From Pseudomonas uvaldensis (lineage in GTDB: Bacteria > Pseudomonadota > Gammaproteobacteria > Pseudomonadales > Pseudomonadaceae): 64,000 nucleotides of DNA. The notes beneath the pieces were generated by a model, which saw only the letters and a program-made list of their open reading frames with translations, was not told the DNA's origin and did no database searches. The position numbers were made by a program, and so were the translations under genes. How positions within the stretch are numbered: position 1 is the first letter of the stretch; each line of letters begins with the position of its first letter. The stretch spans positions 372,001 through 436,000 of the forward strand of contig NZ_JAIWKS010000002.1 of NCBI RefSeq assembly GCF_021271205.1, given 5' to 3'. Below are positions 26,248 through 36,266 of this stretch, one piece after another.

Positions 26248-28671
26248 TCACCAGCTGACCCGCAGACCGAGGTTTCCCGCCATACTGCGCTGCTGATTGC
26301 TATCGAAGTTATTGCTGTAGTTTGCGCTGGCGTAGACGCTGACCGAGGGCGCGAGGCCGACGATGACGCCCACGCCCAGGTCGCCGGTGGAGGCGCGCTG
26401 CTGGGTCTCGATCCGTTCGGCGTTGTCGAATGTGACCGAGTCGGAGCCAGAGAACGTATGCCACAGGTTGGCACGCAGATACGGTTCCACTGGCAGGCCG
26501 CTGACTTGATAGCGACCCTTGAGCCGAGCCCCGAGACGGCCCGTCCAGGCGCTGTCCGAATCGAACTCCACCCTGGATATTCCGTCATCCTGATTGTCGA
26601 GGGACACCTTCTGGTGAATGAGCTGGACCTGGGGTTCGAGCACCCAGTCGGCGGCTACGGCGAAGGGATAGCCGGCCTCTGCCGACAGGGCCAGCGCATG
26701 TCCGCGATTGTCGATCTTCAGGCCGCGTTCGGAGCGGTTATCGCCGTTGAGGCGCGTGCCCATCACGACTGCATCGACGTAGCCACCGGTGGGGGCGGTG
26801 AGGGTCCAGTAAAGCCCATAGCTGTCGCCGTCGAGTTCGATCTTGCCGGCACGCCGCCCCTTGAACCCTTGATTGAAGCCATCGACGTTACCGTTCAGTT
26901 CGGTATGGCCAACGAAGAAGCCGATGCGATGGGTCTGTCCACCGGACAGCGGAGCGCTGTAGAGGTCGTTGCCCACCTGGAAGCCTTTGATCGACCCATC
27001 GAACCGAGGGGTGACCGTACCGGCCCAGGTCTGATCCAGATCCTTGCCATAGACACGTCCCCAACCCGCGCCGAACGCGCCGGTCTCGGTGAGCAGGCGC
27101 TGGTCTCCCTGGCGGTCATGGAAAGTACCCAGGGCCATCAGGGTCAGTTGCGCTGCCGCCGGCGGCAAGACTGACCAAGTGGGGACCTCTGGGCGATACA
27201 AAGGAATCGGCGCGGCCCCAGGCGCGGGTATGGGCAAGGCTGGCAGGCCGGGGCTGGGTGCGGGCACCGGTCCTGCTACCACGGTCGAGCGCAGATACCA
27301 GCTATTTCCCTCGCCGGTCACGCCACCCTTGAACAGGCGGTAGTCAAACGCACCGGCCGACACCGAGTTCGCCAGCGAAAACGCACCGCTGTCGCTGACT
27401 GCCCCGCCTTGGGCCTGTACCAGTTCGATGCCGTTCAGGGTGGTCAATGCGCCTGCGCCTTCGAGGTTCACAACGGCGATAGCGGTATTGCCAGTGAGCG
27501 TCCCGCCATTGACCACCAGTTTGTCGCTGGGTGAGTCGTCCGCGCCGACCCTTGTCTGCAGGCGCAATTGTCCGTTATTGCCCACATAGTTGCCTTGGAC
27601 GGTCAGCGTATCGCCGGTACGGGTATTGCCCTGGGTGAGATCCACCGTCCCGGCGTTGTTGAGGGTCACCCGCTGGCCGGCGGTAAACGGCGCGAGACTG
27701 CCCTCGGTGGAAGTCAGCACACTGCTGGCATCGATGTTGAGTGTCCCCAGGCCCGTGGTGCTGTCGCCCAATACCAGGGTGTCCCCCAGGTCCAGGCGTG
27801 AGCCCTGGGTGAGATTGACATCTTCCCAATTGAGGTAGCGCGCGCCAGTGGCGGAGGTCGTGTTCTCAAACGTCAGCGCATCCTGCCCCAGGCCGCCGTC
27901 AAGATTGGGCGTGACCGCGAGTCCTGTTTCATCAAGCCGACGCAGCAGCGCCGTATCGCTGCCATCACCCATCAGGATGGCCGAGTGGATCAGCCCGCCA
28001 CTCCACTCCAGCCGGTCATCGCCGGCACTGGCCCGAACCTGGCCGATGATTTCGCCGCCGCTCACGGTGATGCTGTCGTTGCCACCGCTGACGCTGACAT
28101 TGCCGCCAATGCGTCCCGCAGAGAGGATGATGGTGTCATGGCCGAAGCCGGTCACCAGATTGCCGATGATCTGGCCGCCCGACATATCGAAAAGGTTATC
28201 GTCGAGTTTCATGTCGACCCGGCCTATGGTGCCGCCACTCATGCGGGCAATGTCGCCGTCTTCGAAGGCATCGACGATGGTGCCGCCAGTCATCGAGAAC
28301 GTGTCGAGGCCATCGCCCTGGGACAGGGACAGGATCCGACCGCCTGTCATGAGAAAGTCGTCGGTTCCCGAGCCTTGGCTCACGTCGCCGTCGATCACAC
28401 CGTTGGCGTGGATTTCGATGTGATCCTCGCCGTCGTCAAAGGTCACGTCGCCCTGGATCAGGCCACTGCCGCTGGCGGGCATCGTCAGGCGGTTGTTGCC
28501 GGAAAGATCGGTCAGGCCGGGGCTGGTCCCACTGTCGCAGACGTAGGTGTCGTCGCCTGCCGTTGGCGCCAATGTGCAGGCAGCCAGGGCACTCGGAACG
28601 GGGAACAGGAACGGTGTCGAGATCCCCAGGATGTAGAACAGCCGATTGAATCCATGATCGCGCAGGCTCAT
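26248..28671 (-). CDS. Autotransporter with beta-solenoid passenger (type Va-like)
   Basis: This 807-residue protein begins with a signal peptide ending about PSALAACTLAP. Residues 60-260 are a run of short beta-solenoid repeats of the form GGxIxGxV...GxGxD (for example SGGQIIGNLV and SGGEIIGQVRA). A proline-rich linker lies near 480-500, and the C-terminal 280 residues form the autotransporter barrel (GWGRVYGKDL, then RLGARLKGRYQV) and end RVSW. It belongs to the pertactin-like autotransporters of pseudomonads. No protease or adhesin catalytic motif was seen in the passenger; adhesion or biofilm matrix function is inferred only. Confidence 0.9.
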   Translation of the reverse strand: MSLRDHGFNRLFYILGISTPFLFPVPSALAACTLAPTAGDDTYVCDSGTSPGLTDLSGNNRLTMPASGSGLIQGDVTFDDGEDHIEIHANGVIDGDVSQGSGTDDFLMTGGRILSLSQGDGLDTFSMTGGTIVDAFEDGDIARMSGGTIGRVDMKLDDNLFDMSGGQIIGNLVTGFGHDTIILSAGRIGGNVSVSGGNDSITVSGGEIIGQVRASAGDDRLEWSGGLIHSAILMGDGSDTALLRRLDETGLAVTPNLDGGLGQDALTFENTTSATGARYLNWEDVNLTQGSRLDLGDTLVLGDSTTGLGTLNIDASSVLTSTEGSLAPFTAGQRVTLNNAGTVDLTQGNTRTGDTLTVQGNYVGNNGQLRLQTRVGADDSPSDKLVVNGGTLTGNTAIAVVNLEGAGALTTLNGIELVQAQGGAVSDSGAFSLANSVSAGAFDYRLFKGGVTGEGNSWYLRSTVVAGPVPAPSPGLPALPIPAPGAAPIPLYRPEVPTWSVLPPAAAQLTLMALGTFHDRQGDQRLLTETGAFGAGWGRVYGKDLDQTWAGTVTPRFDGSIKGFQVGNDLYSAPLSGGQTHRIGFFVGHTELNGNVDGFNQGFKGRRAGKIELDGDSYGLYWTLTAPTGGYVDAVVMGTRLNGDNRSERGLKIDNRGHALALSAEAGYPFAVAADWVLEPQVQLIHQKVSLDNQDDGISRVEFDSDSAWTGRLGARLKGRYQVSGLPVEPYLRANLWHTFSGSDSVTFDNAERIETQQRASTGDLGVGVIVGLAPSVSVYASANYSNNFDSNQQRSMAGNLGLRVSW

Positions 28672-28850
28672 GTGCTATCCCTCTGCATCGGCATTCCTGG
28701 AATGCCGGTATCAGCATTGGCTGCACAACAGCTGGCACTCATGGCCTGGCAACGCGCGCTGTATGGACTGGCACCCTAGCAACGATCAATTGCCGCCGCT
28801 ACTGTCAGAACTTACAGGTCAAGCGCGATGAATCCGAATAACGTCCGAAA

Positions 28851-29651
28851 CTACAGATGCACTTCCACTGAAAGCGGCAGGTGATCGCTCAAATGCGTCC
28901 AGGGCTTGTTGCCCAGGATCTGTGGGGCGTGGCTGGTAGCGTTGCGCAAGTAGATGCGGTCCAGGCGCAGCAGGGGAAAACGGGCCGGATAGGTCCTGGC
29001 CGGACGGCCATGGTGGTGCTCGAAGGCTTCATGCAGGTACTGACGACGGGCAAGGGCGGTATTGCCGCGAAGCTGCCAGTCATTGAAATCCCCCGCGATA
29101 ATCACCGGCGCATGCTCGGGCAACGATTCAAGCAATTGACAGAGGAGCTTGAGCTGAAGTTGCCGGTGGCTTTCCAGCAGGCTCAGGTGCACGCAGATTC
29201 CGTGGACCTCGGCATGGCCTGGCACGTCCAGCACACAATGCAGCAGCCCGCGTCGTTCCGGGCCGGTGATGGAGACGTCCAGGTTACGGAATTGGCGGAT
29301 CGGGTATTTCGACAGCAGTGCATTGCCATGATGACCATCGGGGTACACCGCATTGCGGCCATAGGCGAAGTCGTTCCACATGCTGTCGGCGAGGAACTCG
29401 TACTGGGAGGTCTGGGGCCAGTTGTCATAGCGCGACGCATGGCGGTCATGCTCGCCAAGCACCTCCTGCAGGAACACCAGGTCTGCGCCAGTGCTGCGCA
29501 CTGCTTCGCGCAGCTCAGGCAGGATGAAGCGACGGTTGAGGGCGGTGAAACCCTTGTGGGTATTGACGGTAAGAACCCGTAGCCGATGGACCGCCACGGG
29601 CGTGTCCAACGGCACCGATTCGACAGCCCGCCAGTCGGGATCTCGAGTCAC
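28851..29651 (-). CDS. Endonuclease/exonuclease/phosphatase (EEP) family protein
   Basis: This 266-residue protein has the EEP metal-binding landmarks: VNTHKGF near the start, [12 protein letters not shown] with the metal Glu, [20 protein letters not shown] and the C-terminal [14 protein letters not shown] enzymes cleave phosphodiesters in DNA, RNA or lipids. No signal peptide is present. The GTG at 29651 has AGGAG five bases upstream. In pseudomonads such a gene is often found beside the PIG-L and glycogen genes; here it is next to both. The substrate is unknown. Confidence 0.87.
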   Translation of the reverse strand: MTRDPDWRAVESVPLDTPVAVHRLRVLTVNTHKGFTALNRRFILPELREAVRSTGADLVFLQEVLGEHDRHASRYDNWPQTSQYEFLADSMWNDFAYGRNAVYPDGHHGNALLSKYPIRQFRNLDVSITGPERRGLLHCVLDVPGHAEVHGICVHLSLLESHRQLQLKLLCQLLESLPEHAPVIIAGDFNDWQLRGNTALARRQYLHEAFEHHHGRPARTYPARFPLLRLDRIYLRNATSHAPQILGNKPWTHLSDHLPLSVEVHL

Positions 29652-29727
29652 GTTCACTCCTGAATCAGAGGTGCCTGTTCATGCGACTGATGGTGGCTGC
29701 GGCAGTTCCGATTTTCAGGTGATGGCT

Positions 29728-30492
29728 TCAGATAAAGACAATTTCATAGGGCAACCCCATGCGATCCAGAATGACCCGGGGTACCAGCGGAGAAATACCG
29801 GTGGCCGGTTCGCCGTTGAGCTGGCTGGCGTAGGCATGCATGGCGTGGCGCTTGCGGGCGGTGGTCCAGACGTCCAGTCGCAGCTTGCGTGCCCGGTGCC
29901 AGGGAATCCTGCCCTGTTCGCGAACGGGCCAGTGCCAGGCCCATACAGGCAGCTCGTTGAACGTCGCCCCGACGCTTTCAGCCGCCAGCGCCCCGGCGCG
30001 GCCAACGGTGTCGTGGTCGCTGTCGCCGTCCTGGCGCCAGGTGCTGAACACCACGTCGCCCGGCCTCAGGTAATGACCGATGAAGGCAGTCAACTGCGCC
30101 TCATGTTCGCAAAGGGTCTTTTCCGTGAAGCCGCCGCGTACCCACTGCAGGCCCTGGACCGAGATGCCCAGACGATGCAGGGCGTCCACGCTTTCCTGGG
30201 GATGGGGGCGGTAGATGCGCAGACGTTCATCGGTCCACAAAGAGGATCCTGGATGGCTGAACTCACCGTCGGTGACCGAAATCAGCAGTAGGGGCTGGTC
30301 CAGATTGCTCAGAAGCTGGAGCAATCCGCCGCAGGCTCCGATCTCATCGCCGGGATGGGGTGCGAGGATGACGGCGCGGGCACCTGCGGGGACCAGTGTC
30401 TGGGTGCTGATGATGGGAATGTCGGCCAGTTGGGGCGCGCTGTTCCAAATCTGCGGGTGTTGCCGGCCTTGCAAGCGAGAGGCAAGTTTCAT
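29728..30492 (-). CDS. PIG-L (LmbE-like) deacetylase family protein with altered active-site motif
   Basis: This 254-residue protein has the N-terminal PIG-L core APHPGDEIGACGGLLQLL (about 44-61), LISVTDGEFSHPG and later DGDSDHDTVGRAGA. The family motif is normally PHPDDE, where the first Asp is the general base and the second binds zinc; here the first Asp is Gly (codon GGC), while His and the second Asp are retained. Members remove N-acetyl groups from GlcNAc-containing molecules. The substitution could mean loss of catalysis or a changed mechanism. It lies 76 bases from the EEP gene and 260 bases from glgX, all on the same strand. Confidence 0.85.
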   Translation of the reverse strand: MKLASRLQGRQHPQIWNSAPQLADIPIISTQTLVPAGARAVILAPHPGDEIGACGGLLQLLSNLDQPLLLISVTDGEFSHPGSSLWTDERLRIYRPHPQESVDALHRLGISVQGLQWVRGGFTEKTLCEHEAQLTAFIGHYLRPGDVVFSTWRQDGDSDHDTVGRAGALAAESVGATFNELPVWAWHWPVREQGRIPWHRARKLRLDVWTTARKRHAMHAYASQLNGEPATGISPLVPRVILDRMGLPYEIVFI

Positions 30493-30752
30493 GAGGACAT
30501 CCTTGTTATGTTCAATCTTTCAGCCATGCATCGAACTCACTGCGCGATGATGCCGCTAACGGCCAGGCTGCGATCCGCGGAACTCCGATCCTGGAATCGA
30601 CCGCATATGAAGTATTGACCATGACGGTCGATTCGTCGCGTCACTTGTGTATCTGAACTGCAGTTTTTCGTCGGACCTGGACTGCAGGAGCCCACAACAC
30701 CGCGTCCTTGCGGTGTGCTTGGCCTCTGTAACTTTTCTTATCGTCAGCGCTG

Positions 30753-32909
30753 CTATTCCTCCTCCCGTTGCAGTTCGAACAGCAGCAGCGAGCGTCCTGT
30801 CACGGAGTACTCGGTATCGAAGTCGAAACGCTCCTGGCCTCGGATGGTTGGCTGGTTAGTGTCCACCATACAGGTCCAGAAGCTGCCTTCGGGCACCTCC
30901 GGCAGACGGAAGTTGACAATGTCATGGTGTGCGTTGACCACCAAAAGCAACGTCGCGTCACCGCCCTTGCGTCGGATACCGGTTTCCTGGGCACGGCCGT
31001 CCATCAGCATGCCCAGGCAGCGACCATGGCTGTCCTGCCACTGCTCGACGGTCATTTCACTGCCATCCGGTGCCAGCCAGGTGACGTCCTTGACGCCGAT
31101 ATCCTCGTTGTAATTACCCACCAGGAAGCGTCCACGCCGCAGGATCGGATAGGCCAGGCGCAGCTTGATCAGGCGCTTGACGAACTGCAACAGCGCGGCG
31201 CCGTCCTCGCTCAGGTCCCAATTGACCCAACCGATCTCGCTGTCCTGGCAATAGGCGTTATTGTTGCCATGCTGGGTCCGGGCGAATTCGTCACCGGCGA
31301 CGATCATCGGCGTGCCCTGGGCCAACAGCAGGGTCGCGAAGAAGTTGCGCATCTGGCGATGGCGCAGTGCATTGATCTGCGGATCATCCGTCGGGCCTTC
31401 GACGCCATGGTTCCAGGACAGGTTATTGTTGCTTCCGTCCTGGTTGTTTTCGTCGTTGGCCTCGTTGTGCTTGTCGTTGTACGACACCAGGTCGTGCAGC
31501 GTAAACCCATCATGGGCGGTGACGAAGTTCACCGAAGCGTAGGGGCGCCGCCCGCGCTGATTGAACATCTCCCCCGAGGCCGTCATGCGGCTGGCGAAAT
31601 CGGCGAGTTGGCCATCGTCACCTTTCCAGAAGGCTCGAACCGTGTCGCGGAACTTGTCGTTCCACTCGACCCAGCCCGGCGGAAAACGGCCCACCTGATA
31701 CCCGCCGGGGCCACAGTCCCAGGGCTCGGCGATCAGCTTCACCTGGCGCAGCACCGGGTCCTGGCGGCAGGCGACGAGGAAGCTGTGACGCTCGTCGAAG
31801 CCGTCGTGATAGCGCCCCAGAATGGTCGCAAGATCGAAACGGAAGCCATCCACGTGCATTTCCGTGGCCCAGTAGCGCAGGGAGTCGGTGACCATTTGCA
31901 ACACGCAGGGATGGCTCAAGTCCAGGGTGTTGCCGGTGCCCGAGTCGTTAATGTAATAGCGCTTGTCGTCGGGCATCAGCCGATAATAGGAGGCGTTGTC
32001 GATGCCTCGCATGGACAGGGTCGGGCCTTGCTCGTTGCCTTCCGCGGTGTGGTTGTAGACCACGTCGAGGATGACCTCGAGGTTGGCCTCATGCAGGTGG
32101 GCGACCATTTCCTTGAACTCGGCGATCTTGCCGCTGGCCAGGTAGCGCGGGTCCGGGGCGAAGAACGCGATGCTGTTGTAGCCCCAGTAATTGGTCATGC
32201 CTTTGTGCAGCAGGTGTTGGTCGTTGACGAATGCGTGGATGGGCAACAGTTCCACCGACGAGACACCCAGTTTGCGGATGTGATCGATCACATCGTCCAC
32301 CATCAGCCCGGCGAATGTGCCGCGCAGGTGCTCGGGTACCGAGGGATGACGCATGCTGAAGCCGCGCACGTGGGTTTCGTACAGGATGGTCTTTTCCCAC
32401 GGCACGCTGACGCGATGGTCGTGCCCCCAGGTGTGGGCCGGGTCGATGACCTTGCATTTGGGCACGAACGGGGCGCTGTCGCGTTCATCGAAGCTCAGGT
32501 CGCCGTCGGGGTGGCCGATGGTGTAGCCGAACAGGGCTTCGGACCACTTGAGTTCGCCCACCAGTTGCTTGGCGTAGGGATCGATCAGCAACTTGTTGGG
32601 GTTGAAGCGATGGCCGTTTTCAGGATCGTACGGACCGTAGACCCGATACCCATAGATCAATCCCGGATGAGCGTCTGGCAGGTAACCGTGGTAGATCTCA
32701 TCGGTGTACTCAGGCAGCTCGATGCGCTCGAGCTCGACCTCGCCGGTGTCATCGAAGATACACAGTTCGACCTTGGTGGCATTGGCTGAAAACAGCGCGA
32801 AGTTGACCCCCAGGCCGTCCCAGGTCGCGCCGAGGGGAAAAGGCAGCCCTTCACGAATCCGCGAAGCCTCAATGACGGGCGGCGGCGTGTTTTTTTTTGG
32901 ACGGGTCAT
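30753..32909 (-). CDS. glgX: Glycogen debranching enzyme GlgX
   Basis: GlgX hydrolyses alpha-1,6 branches of glycogen-like glucans. The 718-residue protein has a CBM48-like start (GATWDGLGVNFALFSANATK), GH13 region I (LDVVYNHTAEG), region II with the nucleophile (VDGFRFDLA), region III with the acid (IAEPWD) and region IV (VTAHDGFTL). The N-terminus begins after a short GGAG-type site with the leading codons MTRPKKN. It follows DUF2934 by 214 bases. A weak 7-bp hairpin without a T run lies at 30697-30716 beyond the stop. Confidence 0.94.
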   Translation of the reverse strand: MTRPKKNTPPPVIEASRIREGLPFPLGATWDGLGVNFALFSANATKVELCIFDDTGEVELERIELPEYTDEIYHGYLPDAHPGLIYGYRVYGPYDPENGHRFNPNKLLIDPYAKQLVGELKWSEALFGYTIGHPDGDLSFDERDSAPFVPKCKVIDPAHTWGHDHRVSVPWEKTILYETHVRGFSMRHPSVPEHLRGTFAGLMVDDVIDHIRKLGVSSVELLPIHAFVNDQHLLHKGMTNYWGYNSIAFFAPDPRYLASGKIAEFKEMVAHLHEANLEVILDVVYNHTAEGNEQGPTLSMRGIDNASYYRLMPDDKRYYINDSGTGNTLDLSHPCVLQMVTDSLRYWATEMHVDGFRFDLATILGRYHDGFDERHSFLVACRQDPVLRQVKLIAEPWDCGPGGYQVGRFPPGWVEWNDKFRDTVRAFWKGDDGQLADFASRMTASGEMFNQRGRRPYASVNFVTAHDGFTLHDLVSYNDKHNEANDENNQDGSNNNLSWNHGVEGPTDDPQINALRHRQMRNFFATLLLAQGTPMIVAGDEFARTQHGNNNAYCQDSEIGWVNWDLSEDGAALLQFVKRLIKLRLAYPILRRGRFLVGNYNEDIGVKDVTWLAPDGSEMTVEQWQDSHGRCLGMLMDGRAQETGIRRKGGDATLLLVVNAHHDIVNFRLPEVPEGSFWTCMVDTNQPTIRGQERFDFDTEYSVTGRSLLLFELQREEE

Positions 32910-33123
32910 GTTTGCTCCTGCAAAAGACAGCCGGATACAAGGCTGTCGACTCTGAATGCGATGATTTCATGTGGATCCCGATGCCCGGTCCTGGCAGGGG
33001 AGGCGCCCTGAAGGCGCACAGCTGTCCTTTCATGCGACGACTGCTGCGCACCAGGCGGGGACGGCTCCTCTCGCCACAAGCGCGACGTACAACGCCCGTA
33101 GATGCGTGGCTACAGACCGATGA

Positions 33124-33471
33124 TCAGACCGCTGGAGGCTTGCGCGCCGCTCGTGGTTTTTTTTCTGCCGACTTGGCTGCCGAGGGCACCACGGCTGCGC
33201 TTGCAGAGGGTTTGGCTGCCGGCTTGGCCTTGGGCGCGGTGCTTTTCACAACGGCCTTGGCGGTAGCGCTCTTGGCCGCCGCAGATTTGGCGCCATCTGC
33301 TTTCGTCGCCGCGGGCTTGTCGGCTTTGGGTGGCTTGCTTGGGGCCAATGCTTCGGCCTCGGCGAGCTTGCGGGCCATCTCCCAGTGGCGTTTTTCCTGT
33401 CCTGTGGGTTTACCCTCGGATTCCCAGATCTGATAGGCAAACTCACGGATGCGTTTATCGTCGGTGCTCAT
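33124..33471 (-). CDS. DUF2934 protein with Lys/Ala-rich tail
   Basis: This 115-residue protein has an N-terminal DUF2934 module (RIREFAYQIWESEGKPTGQE, then KRHWEMARKLAE; about 6-38). The remaining two thirds are almost entirely Ala, Lys, Pro and Ser with AAAK and KPAA-type repeats, like histone H1-like bacterial tails. The ATG overlaps the treY stop (ATGA), so it is co-translated with the trehalose genes. It corresponds in position to the small gene between treY and glgX in other pseudomonads. Nucleic-acid or polyanion binding is inferred from composition. Confidence 0.88.
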   Translation of the reverse strand: MSTDDKRIREFAYQIWESEGKPTGQEKRHWEMARKLAEAEALAPSKPPKADKPAATKADGAKSAAAKSATAKAVVKSTAPKAKPAAKPSASAAVVPSAAKSAEKKPRAARKPPAV

Positions 33472-36266
33472 CACGATGCTCCTGATTGGATAAAGATGTT
33501 GACCGGGAAATCCCCCAGCGCGGCGCTGACCATCAGCCCCCCTTGGGGTGTGACTGCTGCGCTTGCAAAAAGTCCCTTCAGTTTTCCATCCTCGGCGGCG
33601 AACGGTAACGACACGCGGGTATCGCTCCAAACCGACGCAGCCACCTGTGGCTCGGCACTGTTTTCCAGCAGCCGGGCCGCATGGACCGGTACCACCACGA
33701 TCGCTCGCTGCTGCTCGTACTCGCGCATGAAGGCCAGGATCCGGTCGGCATGCTCACCGAGTACCTGCAGCGGTTGGTAGCGCCCCTGGTGGAACACTTG
33801 TGGGTACATCCCCCGCAAGGCCAATGTCCTGGCGATCAGGGCCTGCTTGATCCGGCCATCGCGCCAGTCGCGCACGAGCGTGGCTGGCGCACTGTCGGCC
33901 TGCAGCGCGTTGCGGCGTGCATCGAAGTCCACGGGCCGACGGTTGTCCGGGTCTACCAGACTGAAATCCCAGAATTCATTGCCCTGATACAGATCGGGTA
34001 CGCCGGGTACCGTCATGCGCAGCAAGGTTTGCGCCAAACCGTTGAGGGCGCCCGCCGGGGCGATGGCCTGCACCGCATCGGCGATGGCGCTGCGTAGCGG
34101 CAGCCCTTCATCACCGAGCAGCAACCGTTCGAGGAACATCTGGGTCGCCTGCTCATAGGCGTCATTGACGGACGCCCAACTGCTCTGCAACTTGGCTTCG
34201 CGCAGGGCCTTGCGCTGCCATTGCCATAAACGCTCGTTGTAGCCGGCGAGCGCCTGCTGGTCCTGGAGATCGAGGTCCAGCGGCCAACTGCCGAGCAGCG
34301 CCTGATACAGGATCAGTTCATCGCCGGTCGAAGGCGCCGAAGGGTCGCTGTGCAGCGACGGAGCAAGGATGCGCCATTGCTCCACGCACGAGGTGTACCA
34401 GTCGGCACGTTCGCTGAGTACCGCCAGCCGGGCCCGCGTATCTTCGCCACGCTTGTGGTCGTGGGTAGCAGTGGTGATCAGGTTGCCGGGGAAATGTTCG
34501 AGTCGCGCCAGGCAGGCATCATGGAACTCCTGTGGCGGGGCGTTGAAGCGCTCGGTGTTGTAGCCCACGTCGTTACGCGACAGCAGCACCGCCGAGCGGT
34601 AGAGGGCCGTATCTTCCACGGCTTTGGCGGCGGCGGGTGAGGTCAGTTGCTGGAAACGTACGCAGGCATGACGCAGGCGTTTGCGCTGGCTGCCACGTGG
34701 ACGCTGTCGCCACGCCATGCCGCCGAGCCAAGTGGCCAGGCAGTCGAGCACGGGCCAGTCGGCTTCGCTGAGGTTTTGCCGGGCGCCCTCCAGCGCTTTC
34801 TGGAAAAACACATCATCTTCGGCGCTGCGACCGAGGGCGCTGATGTAGGTGCGGTATACCGGGAAATGCACGATCAGCTCTTGCAAGGCCCGCCTGATCG
34901 CGCCCAGGGTCAGGTCCCGGGTCATGACATCGTCCCGGGCCACCTGGAGCAGGGCTTGGGCGACGCTTTCGAAATCACTGGCCAGAGAGCCATTGAGAAT
35001 CTGCTGGCGGGCCAGGCGGGCCTCTTCGATAAAGTGCGCCGGCCGCTCGCTGTTTCGGCTCCAGAACTCGGCGAGGGCATCGGCACCGCTCGGATCATGC
35101 TGCAACAGTGAAACCTGGTTCATGAACTCATAGCCGGTGCTGCCGTCGACCTTCCAGTCCTGGCGCAGGGTTTCGCCATCGCCAAGGATTTTCTCGACAA
35201 AGATGGGCAAGTGTCGCGAGGGCGACAAGGCATCGACGCGCCTGCGCAGCTTGCGGCAGTAGCCGCGAGGATCGGCCAGGCCATCGATGTGATCGATACG
35301 CAGTCCATCCACCAGGCCCTCGGCGATCAGTTCGAAAATTTTCGCATGGGTCGCTTCGAACACGGCGGGGCGTTCGACCCGCAGCCCACCCAGTTCATTG
35401 ACATCGAAAAAACGCCGCCAGTTGATGTCATCCGCCGCTGTGCGCCAACTGGCCAGTCGATAGCTTTGGCGTTCGAGCAGTTCATGCAGCTTTTCGAAGC
35501 CCTGGGGCTGTGTGGCGTCATAGCCCTGCAAATTATCTTCGATAGCGGCCAGGATGTCGGGGCGCGTTGCCAGCTCGCTCAATTCGGCCTGCAGTGGGCG
35601 GGCGAGGGTATGGGCATCGGTCTGGTAGTTCAGGGTAGTGAATCGCTCGGCGAGGGTCTTGAGCGGTTCGGCCTGTTCGGCTGGCAGGTTTTCCGCGGGC
35701 TTGAGCAGTTCGCCATACTGCATCGGGCAGATGGGAAAGTGGTGCTCGTAATGTTCAGCGTAAAAGCTGCCGCGACTCGGATCGAAGCGCAGTTGCAGCG
35801 TACCTTCCTGCAACGCCACGCCGTAGTCGCTGCCCAGGAACGGCAGCAGCAACTGGCCTTCCATCAACGGGTCAGGGGAATGCCACTGGATATCGAAGAA
35901 CTGACCATAGGGACTCAGGCGCCCCCATTCCAGCAAGTCCAGCCACCAGGGGTTGTCGTTGCCGCCAACGGCCATGTGATTGGAGACAATGTCGAGGATC
36001 AGGCCCATCCGATGCTCGCGCAGCTTCGCGACGAGACGCTTGAGCGCCGCTTCACCGCCCAGCTCGGGGTTGACCTGAGTCGGATCGACCACGTCATAGC
36101 CGTGCATCGATCCGGCTCGCGCCTTGAGCAACGGCGATGCATAGACATGGCTGATGCCCAGCGAGGCGAAGTACGGCACCTGGGGGATCGCGTCGTCCAG
36201 GGTAAAACCTTTGTGGAACTGCAGGCGCAAGGTGGCCTGCAACGGTAGGATCGGCGTCTGTTTCAT
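33471..36266 (-). CDS. treY: Maltooligosyltrehalose synthase TreY
   Basis: TreY isomerises the reducing-end glucose of maltooligosaccharides to a trehalose linkage. The 931-residue GH13 protein starts RLQFHKGFTLDDAIPQVPYF and has YASPLLKARAGSMHGYDVVD, the region I equivalent DIVSNHMAVGG, and the nucleophile region GLRIDHIDGLADP. The length is normal for the family. The ATG overlaps the malQ stop by 4 bases, and the stop overlaps the DUF2934 start. The product is the substrate of TreZ, encoded two genes upstream. Confidence 0.95.
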   Translation of the reverse strand: MKQTPILPLQATLRLQFHKGFTLDDAIPQVPYFASLGISHVYASPLLKARAGSMHGYDVVDPTQVNPELGGEAALKRLVAKLREHRMGLILDIVSNHMAVGGNDNPWWLDLLEWGRLSPYGQFFDIQWHSPDPLMEGQLLLPFLGSDYGVALQEGTLQLRFDPSRGSFYAEHYEHHFPICPMQYGELLKPAENLPAEQAEPLKTLAERFTTLNYQTDAHTLARPLQAELSELATRPDILAAIEDNLQGYDATQPQGFEKLHELLERQSYRLASWRTAADDINWRRFFDVNELGGLRVERPAVFEATHAKIFELIAEGLVDGLRIDHIDGLADPRGYCRKLRRRVDALSPSRHLPIFVEKILGDGETLRQDWKVDGSTGYEFMNQVSLLQHDPSGADALAEFWSRNSERPAHFIEEARLARQQILNGSLASDFESVAQALLQVARDDVMTRDLTLGAIRRALQELIVHFPVYRTYISALGRSAEDDVFFQKALEGARQNLSEADWPVLDCLATWLGGMAWRQRPRGSQRKRLRHACVRFQQLTSPAAAKAVEDTALYRSAVLLSRNDVGYNTERFNAPPQEFHDACLARLEHFPGNLITTATHDHKRGEDTRARLAVLSERADWYTSCVEQWRILAPSLHSDPSAPSTGDELILYQALLGSWPLDLDLQDQQALAGYNERLWQWQRKALREAKLQSSWASVNDAYEQATQMFLERLLLGDEGLPLRSAIADAVQAIAPAGALNGLAQTLLRMTVPGVPDLYQGNEFWDFSLVDPDNRRPVDFDARRNALQADSAPATLVRDWRDGRIKQALIARTLALRGMYPQVFHQGRYQPLQVLGEHADRILAFMREYEQQRAIVVVPVHAARLLENSAEPQVAASVWSDTRVSLPFAAEDGKLKGLFASAAVTPQGGLMVSAALGDFPVNIFIQSGAS

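Noticed and set aside
30768..32789. A 673-codon open frame antisense to glgX on the plus strand
   Set aside because: It mirrors glgX, has no recognisable domain or ribosome site, and is expected from high-GC codon use in the real gene.
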